From Acidobacteriota bacterium (lineage in GTDB: Bacteria; Acidobacteriota; Holophagae; Thermotomaculales; Thermotomaculaceae): a stretch of DNA of 39,385 bases. Every line of letters begins with the position of its first letter. The stretch's first letter is position 1. A program made the translations under genes and the position numbers. The stretch covers positions 1 to 39,385 of the forward strand of contig JAADGL010000020.1 in assembly GCA_013152385.1 (NCBI GenBank), read 5' to 3'. The notes under the pieces were generated by a model. It worked only from the letters and a program-made list of their open reading frames with translations, had not been told where the DNA came from and did not search any database. Shown piece after piece: positions 25,842 through 34,461 of the stretch.

Positions 25842-26387
25842 CTACAAACTGCCATCTTTCAGGATCTTTTTTGCAAAATTTTCTACAGATTTTGTCAAAA
25901 TCGGCAAGACAACGGCAATATGGGCCAAATGGGCAACGGAATCGGCATCTGTCCGGGGACTATCGGAAACCACCTTCATACAGTGAAACGGTATCGCATT
26001 ATTGATCGCCCACTGCGCTTGATAGAAGCACTCCATATCCACAAAATCACCGGAAATCATTTGCTTTTCATCCGGAGACAACACCGGAACCGATACCGTA
26101 ATCAGTTTGCCAAACCCTCCCGACATCAGAACAATCTCATCATTTCCTCCCCACAGCCGGACAATGGCAGGCAGTACTACCTCCCCGATTTGATATTCAG
26201 GACACAACGCTCCACAGACACCCGTATTCAACATTGTCCCGCAAGCGGGCAGTACAAGGGGGCCCGGAAACTCCGATATTCCCATCCCTGTAACAAGAAT
26301 TTCTACCTGCTGTTCCCGAATCCTGGCACGCAGCCAGGCGCTGGCCGTCAGCGCCCGTTTCTCCGCCGGAAGGGCAACGGTAATCAG
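25842..26387 (-). CDS. short nucleoside-phosphorylase-superfamily protein with probable CTG start
   Basis: From the only canonical start (ATG at 26285) the protein is 147 residues and lacks the first strand of the fold. The same frame continues upstream and encodes ITVALPAEKRAL and EILVTGMG, which are typical N-terminal elements of this superfamily. No ATG, GTG or TTG occurs in frame before the upstream stop. A CTG at 26387 overlaps the gpsA stop as CTGA and gives 181 residues. Further family elements are NTGVCGAL, IGEVVLP, VDMECFYQA (Glu119) and KVVSDSP (Asp142), which bind ribose and protonate the base. Likely a nucleosidase related to MTA/SAH nucleosidase or futalosine hydrolase, shorter than usual. 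Substrate unknown; start codon inferred. Confidence 0.7.
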   Translation of the reverse strand: MITVALPAEKRALTASAWLRARIREQQVEILVTGMGISEFPGPLVLPACGTMLNTGVCGALCPEYQIGEVVLPAIVRLWGGNDEIVLMSGGFGKLITVSVPVLSPDEKQMISGDFVDMECFYQAQWAINNAIPFHCMKVVSDSPRTDADSVAHLAHIAVVLPILTKSVENFAKKILKDGSL

Positions 26388-27391
26388 AAGATTTCTTTTT
26401 CCGATTTCAAACTCCTGGTCATCAATTCCACCACGCCCTGTGCCGGGGCTTTGCCGTCATAGAGGATCTCATACACTTTTTCGGAAATCGGCATTTCAAT
26501 TCCCATCTTTTCCACCAGCTGCTTCACGGAAATGGCGGTTTTCACCCCTTCCGCCACCATTTTCATTGAAGAAATAATCTCCTCAATGTTCCGGCCTTTT
26601 CCCAGCTCTCTCCCCACTGTCAGGTTCCGGGAAAGCCCGCCGGTACAGGTCAAAACAAGGTCTCCCATTCCGGCCAGCCCGGAAAAGGTGGTGGGGTCAC
26701 CACCGAGGACAAGGCCCATCCGCATAATTTCCACCAGGCCGCGGTTGATCAGTGCCGCACGGGTATTGAGGCCGTAGCCAAGCCCCTCCACCATACCGGA
26801 TGCCAGGGCAATCACATTTTTCAATGCGCCGCAGAATTCAATCCCCACCAGATCCGTGTGGCGGTAAAGACGGAAGTATTCGCAGGCAAAGGCGTGCTGA
26901 ACCTCTTTGGCCATTGTCTCATCTTCAAAGGCAACGGTAACGGCTGTGGGATATTTCTTTGCCACTTCCTTGGCAAAACTCGGCCCGGAAATGACACCGA
27001 TATGACGGACTCCGGCAGGTTCCAGAAATTCATGAAGAATCTCGGTAACCCGTTTCAGAGTATTGTTCTCAATCCCCTTCGAAGCGGAAAGAAAAATCAT
27101 GCCGGGTTTTACATAGGGGACAAGATTCGGAAGTACATGACGATAAACCTGGGTCGGAACCACTGTCAGAATCACTTCCGCGTCATCCATACAAAAAGCC
27201 ATGTCATGGCTGGGAAGCAGATTATCCGGAAACGGAAAACCCGGCAGATAAATTACATTTTCCTTTTTTTCAAGAATTTTATCCGAACCGTCTTCCTCAA
27301 ACACCCACAATCGGACATCATGGCCAACATCCGCAAGGAGCAGTGCCAGAGCCGTTCCCCAGCTGCCCGCGCCAATCACAGCAATTTTCAT
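26384..27391 (-). CDS. gpsA: NAD(P)H-dependent sn-glycerol-3-phosphate dehydrogenase
   Basis: 335 residues, usual length. It reduces dihydroxyacetone phosphate to glycerol 3-phosphate for phospholipid synthesis. The Rossmann motif VIGAGSWGTALA (5-16) is followed by VPTQVYRHVL (about 77-86), SASKGIE (about 102-108), GPSFAKEVA (about 136-144) and the catalytic GALKNVIALASGM (about 187-199). AGGAGGG precedes the ATG. It lies 9 bases after thpR. Confidence 0.97.
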   Translation of the reverse strand: MKIAVIGAGSWGTALALLLADVGHDVRLWVFEEDGSDKILEKKENVIYLPGFPFPDNLLPSHDMAFCMDDAEVILTVVPTQVYRHVLPNLVPYVKPGMIFLSASKGIENNTLKRVTEILHEFLEPAGVRHIGVISGPSFAKEVAKKYPTAVTVAFEDETMAKEVQHAFACEYFRLYRHTDLVGIEFCGALKNVIALASGMVEGLGYGLNTRAALINRGLVEIMRMGLVLGGDPTTFSGLAGMGDLVLTCTGGLSRNLTVGRELGKGRNIEEIISSMKMVAEGVKTAISVKQLVEKMGIEMPISEKVYEILYDGKAPAQGVVELMTRSLKSEKEIF

Positions 27392-27400
27392 GATTCCCTC

Positions 27401-27988
27401 CTAATTTAATCTTTTTGAATCCGCACCGGACGGGGACAAAGGGCCTCCCGTCAAAGGAAAACACGCCAACGGACGGTACACCGCACCATCCGGCTTCAAC
27501 TCACTTTGAAACAAAACAACTTCGGAAACCGGGAAAGAAATACCGGCGGGAAAAGGCACGGAATTAACAGTTCCCGGTTTTTTCGGCCTGTAAACGGTTA
27601 TATGGGGCGTAAAAAGCCGGGTTTCCCGTTGAAATCCAAGCTTTCCACAGACACTGTCCACTGTTTCGGCCAAACGGCGTATCGGCTCAACCGGCGTTAA
27701 AGATACCGCAACAATACGGGGAGCCGCAGGATTGCCGAATGCAAGCAGCCGGTTCAGTTTCAGCCGAAACGGCCGGGTCTCCAGAAGTGATTCACAGGCG
27801 GCATCTGTAATTTTCCCCGCCAGACGCGCCTCAACAGAGCCGAGAAATTTCAATGTCAGGTGCATGGATTCGGGACGGGTTCTGCCCCGCTTCCCGAAAA
27901 TCGGTATCAGCTTTTCCTGTACATCCGCCAATATTTCCTTTGTCTCGTCCGGCAATGGAACTGCCAGAAAAAGCCGTTTTTTATCCAT
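27401..27988 (-). CDS. thpR: RNA 2',3'-cyclic phosphodiesterase (ThpR/LigT, 2H family)
   Basis: 195 residues with the two HxTx motifs of the 2H phosphoesterases: MHLTLKFLG (HLTL, about 42-45) and FTPHITVYRP (HITV, about 129-132). N-terminal KRLFLAVPLP is typical. The enzyme opens 2',3'-cyclic phosphate at RNA ends and was first described as a tRNA ligase-like activity. It starts six bases after the cinA stop and continues the operon, as cinA-thpR pairs often do. Confidence 0.93.
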   Translation of the reverse strand: MDKKRLFLAVPLPDETKEILADVQEKLIPIFGKRGRTRPESMHLTLKFLGSVEARLAGKITDAACESLLETRPFRLKLNRLLAFGNPAAPRIVAVSLTPVEPIRRLAETVDSVCGKLGFQRETRLFTPHITVYRPKKPGTVNSVPFPAGISFPVSEVVLFQSELKPDGAVYRPLACFPLTGGPLSPSGADSKRLN

Positions 27989-27994
27989 TTGAAA

Positions 27995-29224
27995 TCACCG
28001 GCCTCCCCCGTTCCCGAAAATGGATAAGCGCAGCAGGTTCAACGCCGCCGTAACAGACTGCAGCCGGACCATTTCCCGGTTTCCGGCAAAATGAAACTCC
28101 TTTACATCATCACCTTTTCCGGTACTGACCGCAATGTAAACAAGGCCGGCAGGCTTTTCCTCACTGGCATCCGGCCCGGCAACCCCGGTAATCCCGATGC
28201 CGAAACCGGAGCCGAAAGCCTTTCTGACTCCGGCAGCCATTCCTTTTGCCACCGCATGTGAAACTGCACCATCGGCAGCAATGATTTCCTCCGGCACACC
28301 GAGAAAACGGGTTTTTGCTTCATTCTGATACGCAATCAGTCCCCCGAGAAATACCGCTGAACTTCCCGGGATATCAGTCAGTGTCTTTCCGAGAAAGCCA
28401 CCGGTACAGGACTCTGCCACAGCCACGGTTTTTCCCGCGGCTTTCAGCTGCTCAAGGACAACTTCTTCAAGAAACCGGTCGCCTTCCGAATAAAATCCCT
28501 CCGGAAATTCATTTTTTACCCGGACAGCCATCTCCTCCACGCAAGTGCTGTCTTTTCCCGTCAGAATCACCTGCACCCGGCGAAGGCTGGCGAGAATAGC
28601 AAATTCCACCCCCCGGGCGGAAAAATCAAATTTCCTGAGCCGCTGGTCAATCACAGATTCCGGAATCCCGGCAAAATTCATGGTAACGCTCACTGGAACC
28701 GGAAGCTGCCACCTGTCCCGCAGCCGGGACAGCACAAAACTTTCCATCATGTACCGCATCTCCCGGGGCACACCCGGCAGCAGCACAAGCACCGTGCCGT
28801 TATTTTCCAGATATGTGCCCGGCGCCGCACCGGGACCGTTTGGAATCGGCTCCGCACCCTCTATCACATAGGCCTGCTTCGTGCTGTTCTGCTGAAATGC
28901 CGTTCCCCGTGCCCGGTACCGCTGTTTTAATTTTTCCAGCACATCATTGTCCAGTGCCATTGACAACCCCAGCGCCTTTGCCAGAACATCCCGGGTAATG
29001 TCGTCCCGGGTCGGGCCCAGCCCTCCGGTGCTGATTACAAGATCCGACCGGGAAATGGCTGACAAAAATGCATCTTCCAGGCGGCCGGGGTCATCCCCGA
29101 CCACCGTTTTCCGCACCACCTGAATTCCAAGCCGGTTCAATTTTTCCGTCAAATACAGGGAATTGGTATCTATTTTCTGCGGCCCGAGCAGTTCGGAACC
29201 GATGGCAATGATTTCAGCTTTCAT
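27995..29224 (-). CDS. cinA: CinA-family protein (ADP-ribose pyrophosphatase/NMN deamidase)
   Basis: I choose the ATG at 29224 (409 residues), six bases after the purD stop with GAAGG upstream; the longer reading uses a TTG inside purD. The N-terminal COG1058/MoaB-like domain (about 1-170) shows IGSELL and STGGLGPTRDDITRD. The C-terminal PncC domain (about 245-409) shows AESCTGGFLG and GITGVAGPDA with the catalytic serine/threonine region. The family recycles pyridine nucleotides (NMN deamidation) and is historically tied to competence. Full two-domain length. Confidence 0.94.
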   Translation of the reverse strand: MKAEIIAIGSELLGPQKIDTNSLYLTEKLNRLGIQVVRKTVVGDDPGRLEDAFLSAISRSDLVISTGGLGPTRDDITRDVLAKALGLSMALDNDVLEKLKQRYRARGTAFQQNSTKQAYVIEGAEPIPNGPGAAPGTYLENNGTVLVLLPGVPREMRYMMESFVLSRLRDRWQLPVPVSVTMNFAGIPESVIDQRLRKFDFSARGVEFAILASLRRVQVILTGKDSTCVEEMAVRVKNEFPEGFYSEGDRFLEEVVLEQLKAAGKTVAVAESCTGGFLGKTLTDIPGSSAVFLGGLIAYQNEAKTRFLGVPEEIIAADGAVSHAVAKGMAAGVRKAFGSGFGIGITGVAGPDASEEKPAGLVYIAVSTGKGDDVKEFHFAGNREMVRLQSVTAALNLLRLSIFGNGGGR

Positions 29225-29228
29225 ATTT

Positions 29229-30485
29229 TCACACCTTCGCAATGTCTTTCCGGTATGTCATACCGTCAAAACGCACACGGGAAATACCATCATAAGCGGC
29301 CTTCCTGGCATATTGCCGGTTTTCTCCCATACCGGTAACGGAAAGCACCCGGCCGCCTGCCGTTACAAGTTTCCCGTTTTCTATCCGGGTTCCCGCATGG
29401 AATAAAATGGCGGAATCCGGAAAATCCGACAGAATATCAACAGGAAACCCTTTGGAATATGAACCGGGGTAACCTGCGGAAGCGCCTACCACCGTCACCG
29501 CTGTATCTGTTTTTAAAGTGAGCTTTCCGGAAAGCTTTCCAGCCGCGGCAGATACCAGTACCGGCACAATGTCCGATTCAATTCTCGGAAAAATCACCTG
29601 ACTTTCCGGATCGCCGAACCGGACATTGAATTCCAGAACAAAAGGCCCCTTCTCCGTCAGCATCAAACCGAAAAAGACAGTCCCCCGAAACTCAATTCCA
29701 TCCTCGTTCAGGCCCCGGATAAAGGGCCGGATAATCTCAGACTCAATACGGGACAATAGTGAAGCATCCATTCCCGGAGCGGGAGAAACCGCACCCATGC
29801 CTCCGGTATTCGGCCCGGTTTCCCCGTCAAAAATCTTTTTGTGATCTTTGGCGGTGGGCAACAGAACATAAGATTTTCCATCCGTAATAATATGGATGGA
29901 GGCTTCCACCCCGGACAGAAATTCTTCCAGTACCACCCGGTCACCGGCCTCACCGAAAGCACGTTTTCCCATAACCGTCTCAATGGCGGATTCGGCAGAC
30001 ACCCGGTCACCGCAGATCAGAACCCCCTTGCCCGCAGCCAGGCCGTCCGCCTTCACCACCACCGGAAATTCCGCGTTTTCAGAAGCAAGGAAGCGCAGCG
30101 CATTTTCCCGGCTGCCGAAAGTATTGCTGGCTGCGGTGGGGATTTTGTGGCGGAACATGAATTCTTTGGCAAAAACCTTTGACCCTTCAAGAATGGCTCC
30201 GGTTTTTGAGGGGCCGAATACCGGCAGGCCTTTTTCCCGGAAGCGGTCAGCAAGGCCGTCCACAAGGGGCTGCTCCGGGCCCACCACCGTTAAATCAATA
30301 TTGTTTTCAAGTGCAAAGTCCAGCAGCCCGTCCAAATCTGCCGCATCGACAGGCACATTCTCTCCGAGTGCCGCTGTTCCGGGATTTCCCGGGGCGCAAA
30401 AGATACGGGACACCTGTTTCGATGAAGCAATCTTCCAGCACAGGGCATGTTCACGCCCGCCGCTTCCAACCACGAGAACCTTCAT
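29229..30485 (-). CDS. purD: phosphoribosylamine-glycine ligase
   Basis: The ATG at 30485 (418 residues) is preceded by GGGGGAG and begins the family-typical KVLVVGSGGREHAL, so I discard 15 upstream in-frame codons. It ligates glycine to phosphoribosylamine with ATP in de novo purine synthesis. ATP-grasp elements include PTAASNTFGS, FPVVVKADGLAAGKGV, VLEEFLSGVEASI, TGGMGAVSPAP and LEFNVRFGDPESQ. No other pur gene is in the window. Confidence 0.97.
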   Translation of the reverse strand: MKVLVVGSGGREHALCWKIASSKQVSRIFCAPGNPGTAALGENVPVDAADLDGLLDFALENNIDLTVVGPEQPLVDGLADRFREKGLPVFGPSKTGAILEGSKVFAKEFMFRHKIPTAASNTFGSRENALRFLASENAEFPVVVKADGLAAGKGVLICGDRVSAESAIETVMGKRAFGEAGDRVVLEEFLSGVEASIHIITDGKSYVLLPTAKDHKKIFDGETGPNTGGMGAVSPAPGMDASLLSRIESEIIRPFIRGLNEDGIEFRGTVFFGLMLTEKGPFVLEFNVRFGDPESQVIFPRIESDIVPVLVSAAAGKLSGKLTLKTDTAVTVVGASAGYPGSYSKGFPVDILSDFPDSAILFHAGTRIENGKLVTAGGRVLSVTGMGENRQYARKAAYDGISRVRFDGMTYRKDIAKV

Positions 30486-30604
30486 TTCACTCCCCCGCAA
30501 GCATCGTTCAATATCATCATTTAACAACATTCAACTGTAAACCGCAAGGGGAAGAATCAGCAAAAAGTTACAAAACTTCTTTTATTATGAATAGATTGAA
30601 TGAA

Positions 30605-31012
30605 TCATTCTTCGGAATCGACCGGAATCCCTGTTTCCACGATATGGCGCCCGCGCATCACATCCACCACATCAATAATTGCAAAATAGTTGAGGACAGC
30701 GGCGGTAATCAGGAAGGAAGTCCCGAATTCAAAAGTAAAACTTTTGACCACACCGGCCGCCAACGGGGACAATGCCAGCACCACATACAGCGGCCCCAAT
30801 CCCAGTTCCACCAACGCGCCCCAGCGAAACAGAACATTGGGGTCCCCCGGGGTATATACCTGCCCGTGGAGAAAAATCCCGTAAGCAAACATAAACAGAA
30901 TAATTCCCCCCAGCACAAAAGCGCGGCGTTTCTGTCCGAGGATAAAATGGCCCAGCCCCGGAAAGAGCCATGCCATACACATAACAAAAATTTCTTTCTT
31001 ATCTATATTCAT
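30605..31012 (-). CDS. small membrane protein with PGLGH motif (DUF6677-like)
   Basis: 135 residues with about three or four hydrophobic segments (about 8-22, 31-50, 62-86, 93-113). The N-terminal WLFPGLGHFILGQKRRAF element is shared by TM2-type and DUF6677-type small membrane proteins, and I associate this version with Acidobacteriota-like genomes (recollection, not searched). The C-terminus is short and acidic. It begins immediately after the stop of the 214-aa gene (TGA ATG), so the two are almost certainly co-translated. Function unknown. Confidence 0.75.
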   Translation of the reverse strand: MNIDKKEIFVMCMAWLFPGLGHFILGQKRRAFVLGGIILFMFAYGIFLHGQVYTPGDPNVLFRWGALVELGLGPLYVVLALSPLAAGVVKSFTFEFGTSFLITAAVLNYFAIIDVVDVMRGRHIVETGIPVDSEE

Positions 31013-31657
31013 TCAGGAAGTCCTGATCAGATATTTAATGTCTGCGGGTTCATAATCCGCATGTTCACCGTCAATGGTGAGGGTAAAGGTCCCGGCAGGC
31101 AGCTGCGGGATGGAAAAAGCTGTCTCAAAAACACCGCTGCCATCCGTGTAACCTTCTGTAATCAAAGCGGGTTCCTGTTCAACACTCAGAATTTTCACCG
31201 CAATTTTCACACGGGATAACGGATCATTTCCATTTTTTGACATAGCGCTGAGCTTCAAATGAACCTTTGAATCGGACCGGAATTCCTGTCCCTCATCCTC
31301 CAGCACAAGTATCATTCCTTCTTTGGCAGAAGAATGATTCAAATATGCCAGCACAACTTCATCCAGTGTCTTTTTGGAAAGGGATTCATCCAGCGAAGCA
31401 TCGTCCCCCTCATCATATTTCCCGACCTTGATATCCCGGATTACCCTGCGGTGCTGATCTTCCATCAGCTGGGTAATCAACGCCTCATCAAAGCCGTCCA
31501 CAATTTTTTCCGAATAATCAAAACGGATGGAATCCAGAATCTGCCCGCCCACATAAATCAAACTCTCAATCTTGGGATTGGATTCTCCCTTGTCCTCCGT
31601 CTGGACATGGAATACCCGGCCGCCGTGCTTTACATCTGTGTTAAATCCGGTAATCAT
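31013..31657 (-). CDS. conserved uncharacterised protein with C-terminal beta-sandwich domain
   Basis: I choose the ATG at 31657 (214 residues): GGGAGG lies upstream, and the longer TTG start at 31684 would coincide with the predicted transcription start. The N-terminal 75 residues (ITGFNTDVKHGGRVFHVQTEDKG, IESLIYVGGQIL) form a domain I recall from many Acidobacteriota-like proteins of unknown function. The C-terminal part (about 120-214) looks like a carboxypeptidase-regulatory/Ig-like fold (GYTDGSGVFETAFSIPQLPAGTFTLTI). No signal peptide is visible, so it is probably cytoplasmic. First gene of the long purD operon. Confidence 0.8.
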   Translation of the reverse strand: MITGFNTDVKHGGRVFHVQTEDKGESNPKIESLIYVGGQILDSIRFDYSEKIVDGFDEALITQLMEDQHRRVIRDIKVGKYDEGDDASLDESLSKKTLDEVVLAYLNHSSAKEGMILVLEDEGQEFRSDSKVHLKLSAMSKNGNDPLSRVKIAVKILSVEQEPALITEGYTDGSGVFETAFSIPQLPAGTFTLTIDGEHADYEPADIKYLIRTS

Positions 31658-31689
31658 CAGCCATCTTCCTCCCCCAAAAATCAATTTTA

Positions 31690-31718
31690 ATTATACACAC
31701 CCGGAGAATCATCGTCAA
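31690..31718 (-). promoter_or_regulatory. strong sigma70-type promoter of the 214-aa/purD operon
   Basis: On the minus strand TTGACG (31713-31718) and a perfect TATAAT (31690-31695) are separated by exactly 17 bases. Transcription would begin about 25-30 bases before the chosen ATG at 31657. Confidence 0.8.
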
Positions 31719-31813
31719 CCGGGCATACCAGTATCGCTCAAAAGGAGAACAATAAATCCATGAATTTCCAATATGCCGAAGGAAAGAAAAGTAAATAAAT
31801 TTGTTATTTTAAT

Positions 31814-31842
31814 TTGATTAGTACAGATGACAACTGTATAAT
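31814..31842 (+). promoter_or_regulatory. sigma70-type promoter of the 426-aa lipoprotein
   Basis: TTGATT (31814-31819) and a perfect TATAAT (31837-31842) are spaced by 17 bases. The ATG follows 29 bases later with GGAGG between. Confidence 0.75.
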
Positions 31843-31871
31843 AAATTTAGTTTACTGAGTGGAGGAACGAT

Positions 31872-33152
31872 ATGAAAAAACTGGTTTTTTTAAGCTTGTG
31901 TGCATTGTGTGCGCTTGGCCTGATTCTAACATCATGCTCTTCCGGTTCCAATTCGTCGGATAACAGTTCCGGAAACGAGAACATCGTCGACAAGCAACCA
32001 AATTGGACACTTCCGCTGTCCTGTTCTGCCTGTCCGGGGGACAATGGCTATAGAATCGTTTCAACCAGTAGCTCAATCATTGAAACTGCGCACTCATATT
32101 CAACAATCATCTCCACGTGCGACCCGTTCCATAGTATGATTCTAACTGCTAACAAAGAAGTTGGCACAATCACCACCACAGAAATCCCCAATTATTACAT
32201 TGTAAATTTTGTCTTGAATCCAGATGGAAACCTCGTCACCCTGAATCAGACGGGAGACCCTGCCAACAGCACCGTAAAACTGACAACCTTTTCCCCAACC
32301 GGAGAAAAAATGAAGGAAACAGTGTTCCCCGGAGCATCCCTGAATTATTCAAATGCACTGGCAGCAGATGATAACGGAATAGTTTTTGGAATCAAGGAAT
32401 CTGACGGACCGGTTCTGGTCAAAACAGACTTTAACAACAATATCCTCTGGGAAAAACGATTTTCCAATGAATTGGACCCTGCTCTTGAAGGTGCAGAATA
32501 TATTGAACCAGGGACAATTCAGTGTATAAAAAGAGACGTTGACGGCAATTTTATCATTGCCCAGCACCTGACTGAAAAAAACACAGAAGATCTGGAAGAC
32601 AGCGGATATGTAATCTATCAAGTCAACCCCAACGGAGAATTAATCTGGGCTAAACCCTATTATTGGGGAGTAACCGCTTGGCAGCAAGACACCTTTGTAC
32701 ACCAAATGATCCTGCTGGAAGACGGCTCCATCGTCATTGAAACAATGTCTGTCGGCGGCGATCCGGGTTCCGACATTTGGATAACATATCTTGATAACCA
32801 AGGGGATTTTATTCGAGATTTGCATCAAGCCCATACCGGCATCGGCCCACTGGCATTGAGTGCTGATCACTGCCTCATTTATTCCAACCGGGAACTGGAT
32901 CCGCAGACAGGAACAGATGAAACCGTTTGTTACAAGTTCGGGCTTGACGGCACCACAATCTGGAAAAAAACCTACAAACTGGAAACCGAAAACGGAATGG
33001 AGGTTTCTCTTTATCCACATACCGTAATCCGGAACTCGGATGATACATTTTTAATCGTAAACACATACGGTATTGAAAACTCAAACACCTATGGAATCGC
33101 TTTGCTGAAAATTGACAAAAATGGAGAACGCATAAACCAGCTGACATTTTAA
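31872..33152 (+). CDS. lipoprotein with beta-propeller-like repeats, unknown function
   Basis: 426 residues. A lipoprotein signal peptide ends in a canonical lipobox LTSC with Cys22 lipidated, followed by a Ser/Asn/Gly-rich spacer. The mature part has recurring strand motifs such as LNPDGNLVTLNQTG, FSPTGEKMKE, DVDGNFIIAQ, VNPNGELIWAKPYYW and KIDKNGERINQL, typical of PQQ- or DUF-type beta-propellers about 40-50 residues apart. It is probably anchored in the outer membrane facing the periplasm or surface. It has its own promoter and its downstream neighbour is 95 bases away. I do not recognise a specific family. Confidence 0.82.
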   Translation: MKKLVFLSLCALCALGLILTSCSSGSNSSDNSSGNENIVDKQPNWTLPLSCSACPGDNGYRIVSTSSSIIETAHSYSTIISTCDPFHSMILTANKEVGTITTTEIPNYYIVNFVLNPDGNLVTLNQTGDPANSTVKLTTFSPTGEKMKETVFPGASLNYSNALAADDNGIVFGIKESDGPVLVKTDFNNNILWEKRFSNELDPALEGAEYIEPGTIQCIKRDVDGNFIIAQHLTEKNTEDLEDSGYVIYQVNPNGELIWAKPYYWGVTAWQQDTFVHQMILLEDGSIVIETMSVGGDPGSDIWITYLDNQGDFIRDLHQAHTGIGPLALSADHCLIYSNRELDPQTGTDETVCYKFGLDGTTIWKKTYKLETENGMEVSLYPHTVIRNSDDTFLIVNTYGIENSNTYGIALLKIDKNGERINQLTF

Positions 33153-33247
33153 GCAAAACAGGGAATTGCTGAAATTTTTAAAACGGTTCAAACACTTATC
33201 ATCAAGTAGGTATGGGAAATTAAAATAGTTAGTGGCTCGGGAGAAAT

Positions 33248-34243
33248 ATGATGCCGGCTGTTTCGGTGATTTTACCGGTGAAAAATCAGGAAAAGTTTAT
33301 TGAAGGTGCATTGTATTCGATTGTCAAACAAACTTTTACAGATATGGAAATTATTGTCATTAATGACGGTTCCTCAGACAACACCGGGGAAATAATCCGA
33401 AAGTTTCAAAATGACAAACGAATTCAGGTCATTGAACTGCCACAATCAAGTGGAATCGTCACCGCGCTGAACACCGGGCTCAATTCAGCCACCGGAAAGT
33501 ACATTGCCCGGATGGACGGAGATGATATTATGCACCCCGAACGTATCCGGAAACAGTTCGATTTTATGGAATCTCATTGCAACATAAGCCTCTGCGGTTG
33601 TTGCGTGACTTGTTTCAATTCTGCCGCCCCCCTTTCAACCGGGGTCCGCAATTTCCAGAACTGGCACAATTCACTGCTGACGCATGAGGCCATGCGGCAG
33701 AATATTTACGTGGACAGCCCCATGGTTCATCCCACGTTTATGGGTACCCGTTCTTTCTTTCAAAAGATGGGTGGATACCGGGATACCGGCTTTGCGGAAG
33801 ATTACGATTTTATCTTCCGGGCGGTTTTTTACGGGGCAAAACTGGCCAAACTACCGGAAATACTCTTAAACTGGCGGGATCACCCCCGCCGTGAAATCCG
33901 CACCAACCCGAACTTGAAAAAAGACCGTCTTTTTCGACAGAAAGCCCGATTTTTCCGAAAATTTGATCCATTATCAAAACAACCTCTTTTCCTCTTCGGG
34001 GTAGGACGGTTCGGAAAAGCCCTGCTGGACGCTTTACAGGAAGAGGGGCTGGAAATCAGAGGGGTAATTGACCCGTCCGGAAAACGCCTGAACAGCGGCA
34101 TACGGGGACTGCCGGTTTCAAGCCTTAATGCAACATTTCCCCAAAACGCGGTAATCATCAACGCCCTCTCAATTTTGGGAACAACGTCATCAGCAGCCAG
34201 AAACTTTCTCAAAAACAAAAAGGTGTTGCACTGGACTCTCTGA
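33248..34243 (+). CDS. family 2 glycosyltransferase fused to a Rossmann-like domain
   Basis: 331 residues. The GT2 (GT-A fold) part occupies about 1-240, with VSVILPVKNQEKFI (5-18), INDGSSDNT (38-46), the metal-binding DGDD (90-93) and the likely catalytic AEDYDF (183-188). Residues about 245-331 form a separate domain starting LFLFGVGRFGKALLDAL, with the glycine pattern of a nucleotide-binding Rossmann fold, followed by GVIDP and AVIINAL. Similar short domains end some sugar C-methyltransferases and glycosyltransferases. It should transfer a sugar from a nucleotide donor to an envelope glycan; acceptor unknown. Two ATG codons in tandem (33248, 33251) follow GGGAG. Confidence 0.88.
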   Translation: MMPAVSVILPVKNQEKFIEGALYSIVKQTFTDMEIIVINDGSSDNTGEIIRKFQNDKRIQVIELPQSSGIVTALNTGLNSATGKYIARMDGDDIMHPERIRKQFDFMESHCNISLCGCCVTCFNSAAPLSTGVRNFQNWHNSLLTHEAMRQNIYVDSPMVHPTFMGTRSFFQKMGGYRDTGFAEDYDFIFRAVFYGAKLAKLPEILLNWRDHPRREIRTNPNLKKDRLFRQKARFFRKFDPLSKQPLFLFGVGRFGKALLDALQEEGLEIRGVIDPSGKRLNSGIRGLPVSSLNATFPQNAVIINALSILGTTSSAARNFLKNKKVLHWTL

Positions 34244-34398
34244 ATCTTCCGGCATTACGCAAAATCCCAGACTTCGAAGAAAAACACAATACCGGTTTTG
34301 CACCTTAATTTCTTCCCATTGCAGCCAAAGACTTTTCTCTTTATTTGCATCTTGAAAGTTAAGAAAAGAAACCCCGGCCCGTGTTCCACGCTTTTTTC

Positions 34399-34426
34399 TT
34401 TGAAAAGTAACGGGATGGGGTATAAT
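34399..34426 (+). promoter_or_regulatory. probable promoter of the pal operon
   Basis: A perfect TATAAT (34421-34426) is preceded by TTTGAA/TTGAAA (34399-34405) at 15-16 bases. The spacing is a little short. The pal ATG lies 35 bases downstream with GGGGGAA as ribosome binding site. Confidence 0.55.
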
Positions 34427-34461
34427 AAACCCGACATCAGAAACCTTACAGGGGGAAGCAG

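Noticed and set aside
29896-31219. Plus-strand open frames opposite purD and the 135-aa/214-aa genes
   Set aside because: They are shadows of well-supported minus-strand genes and have Arg/Ser/Pro-rich, motif-free translations.
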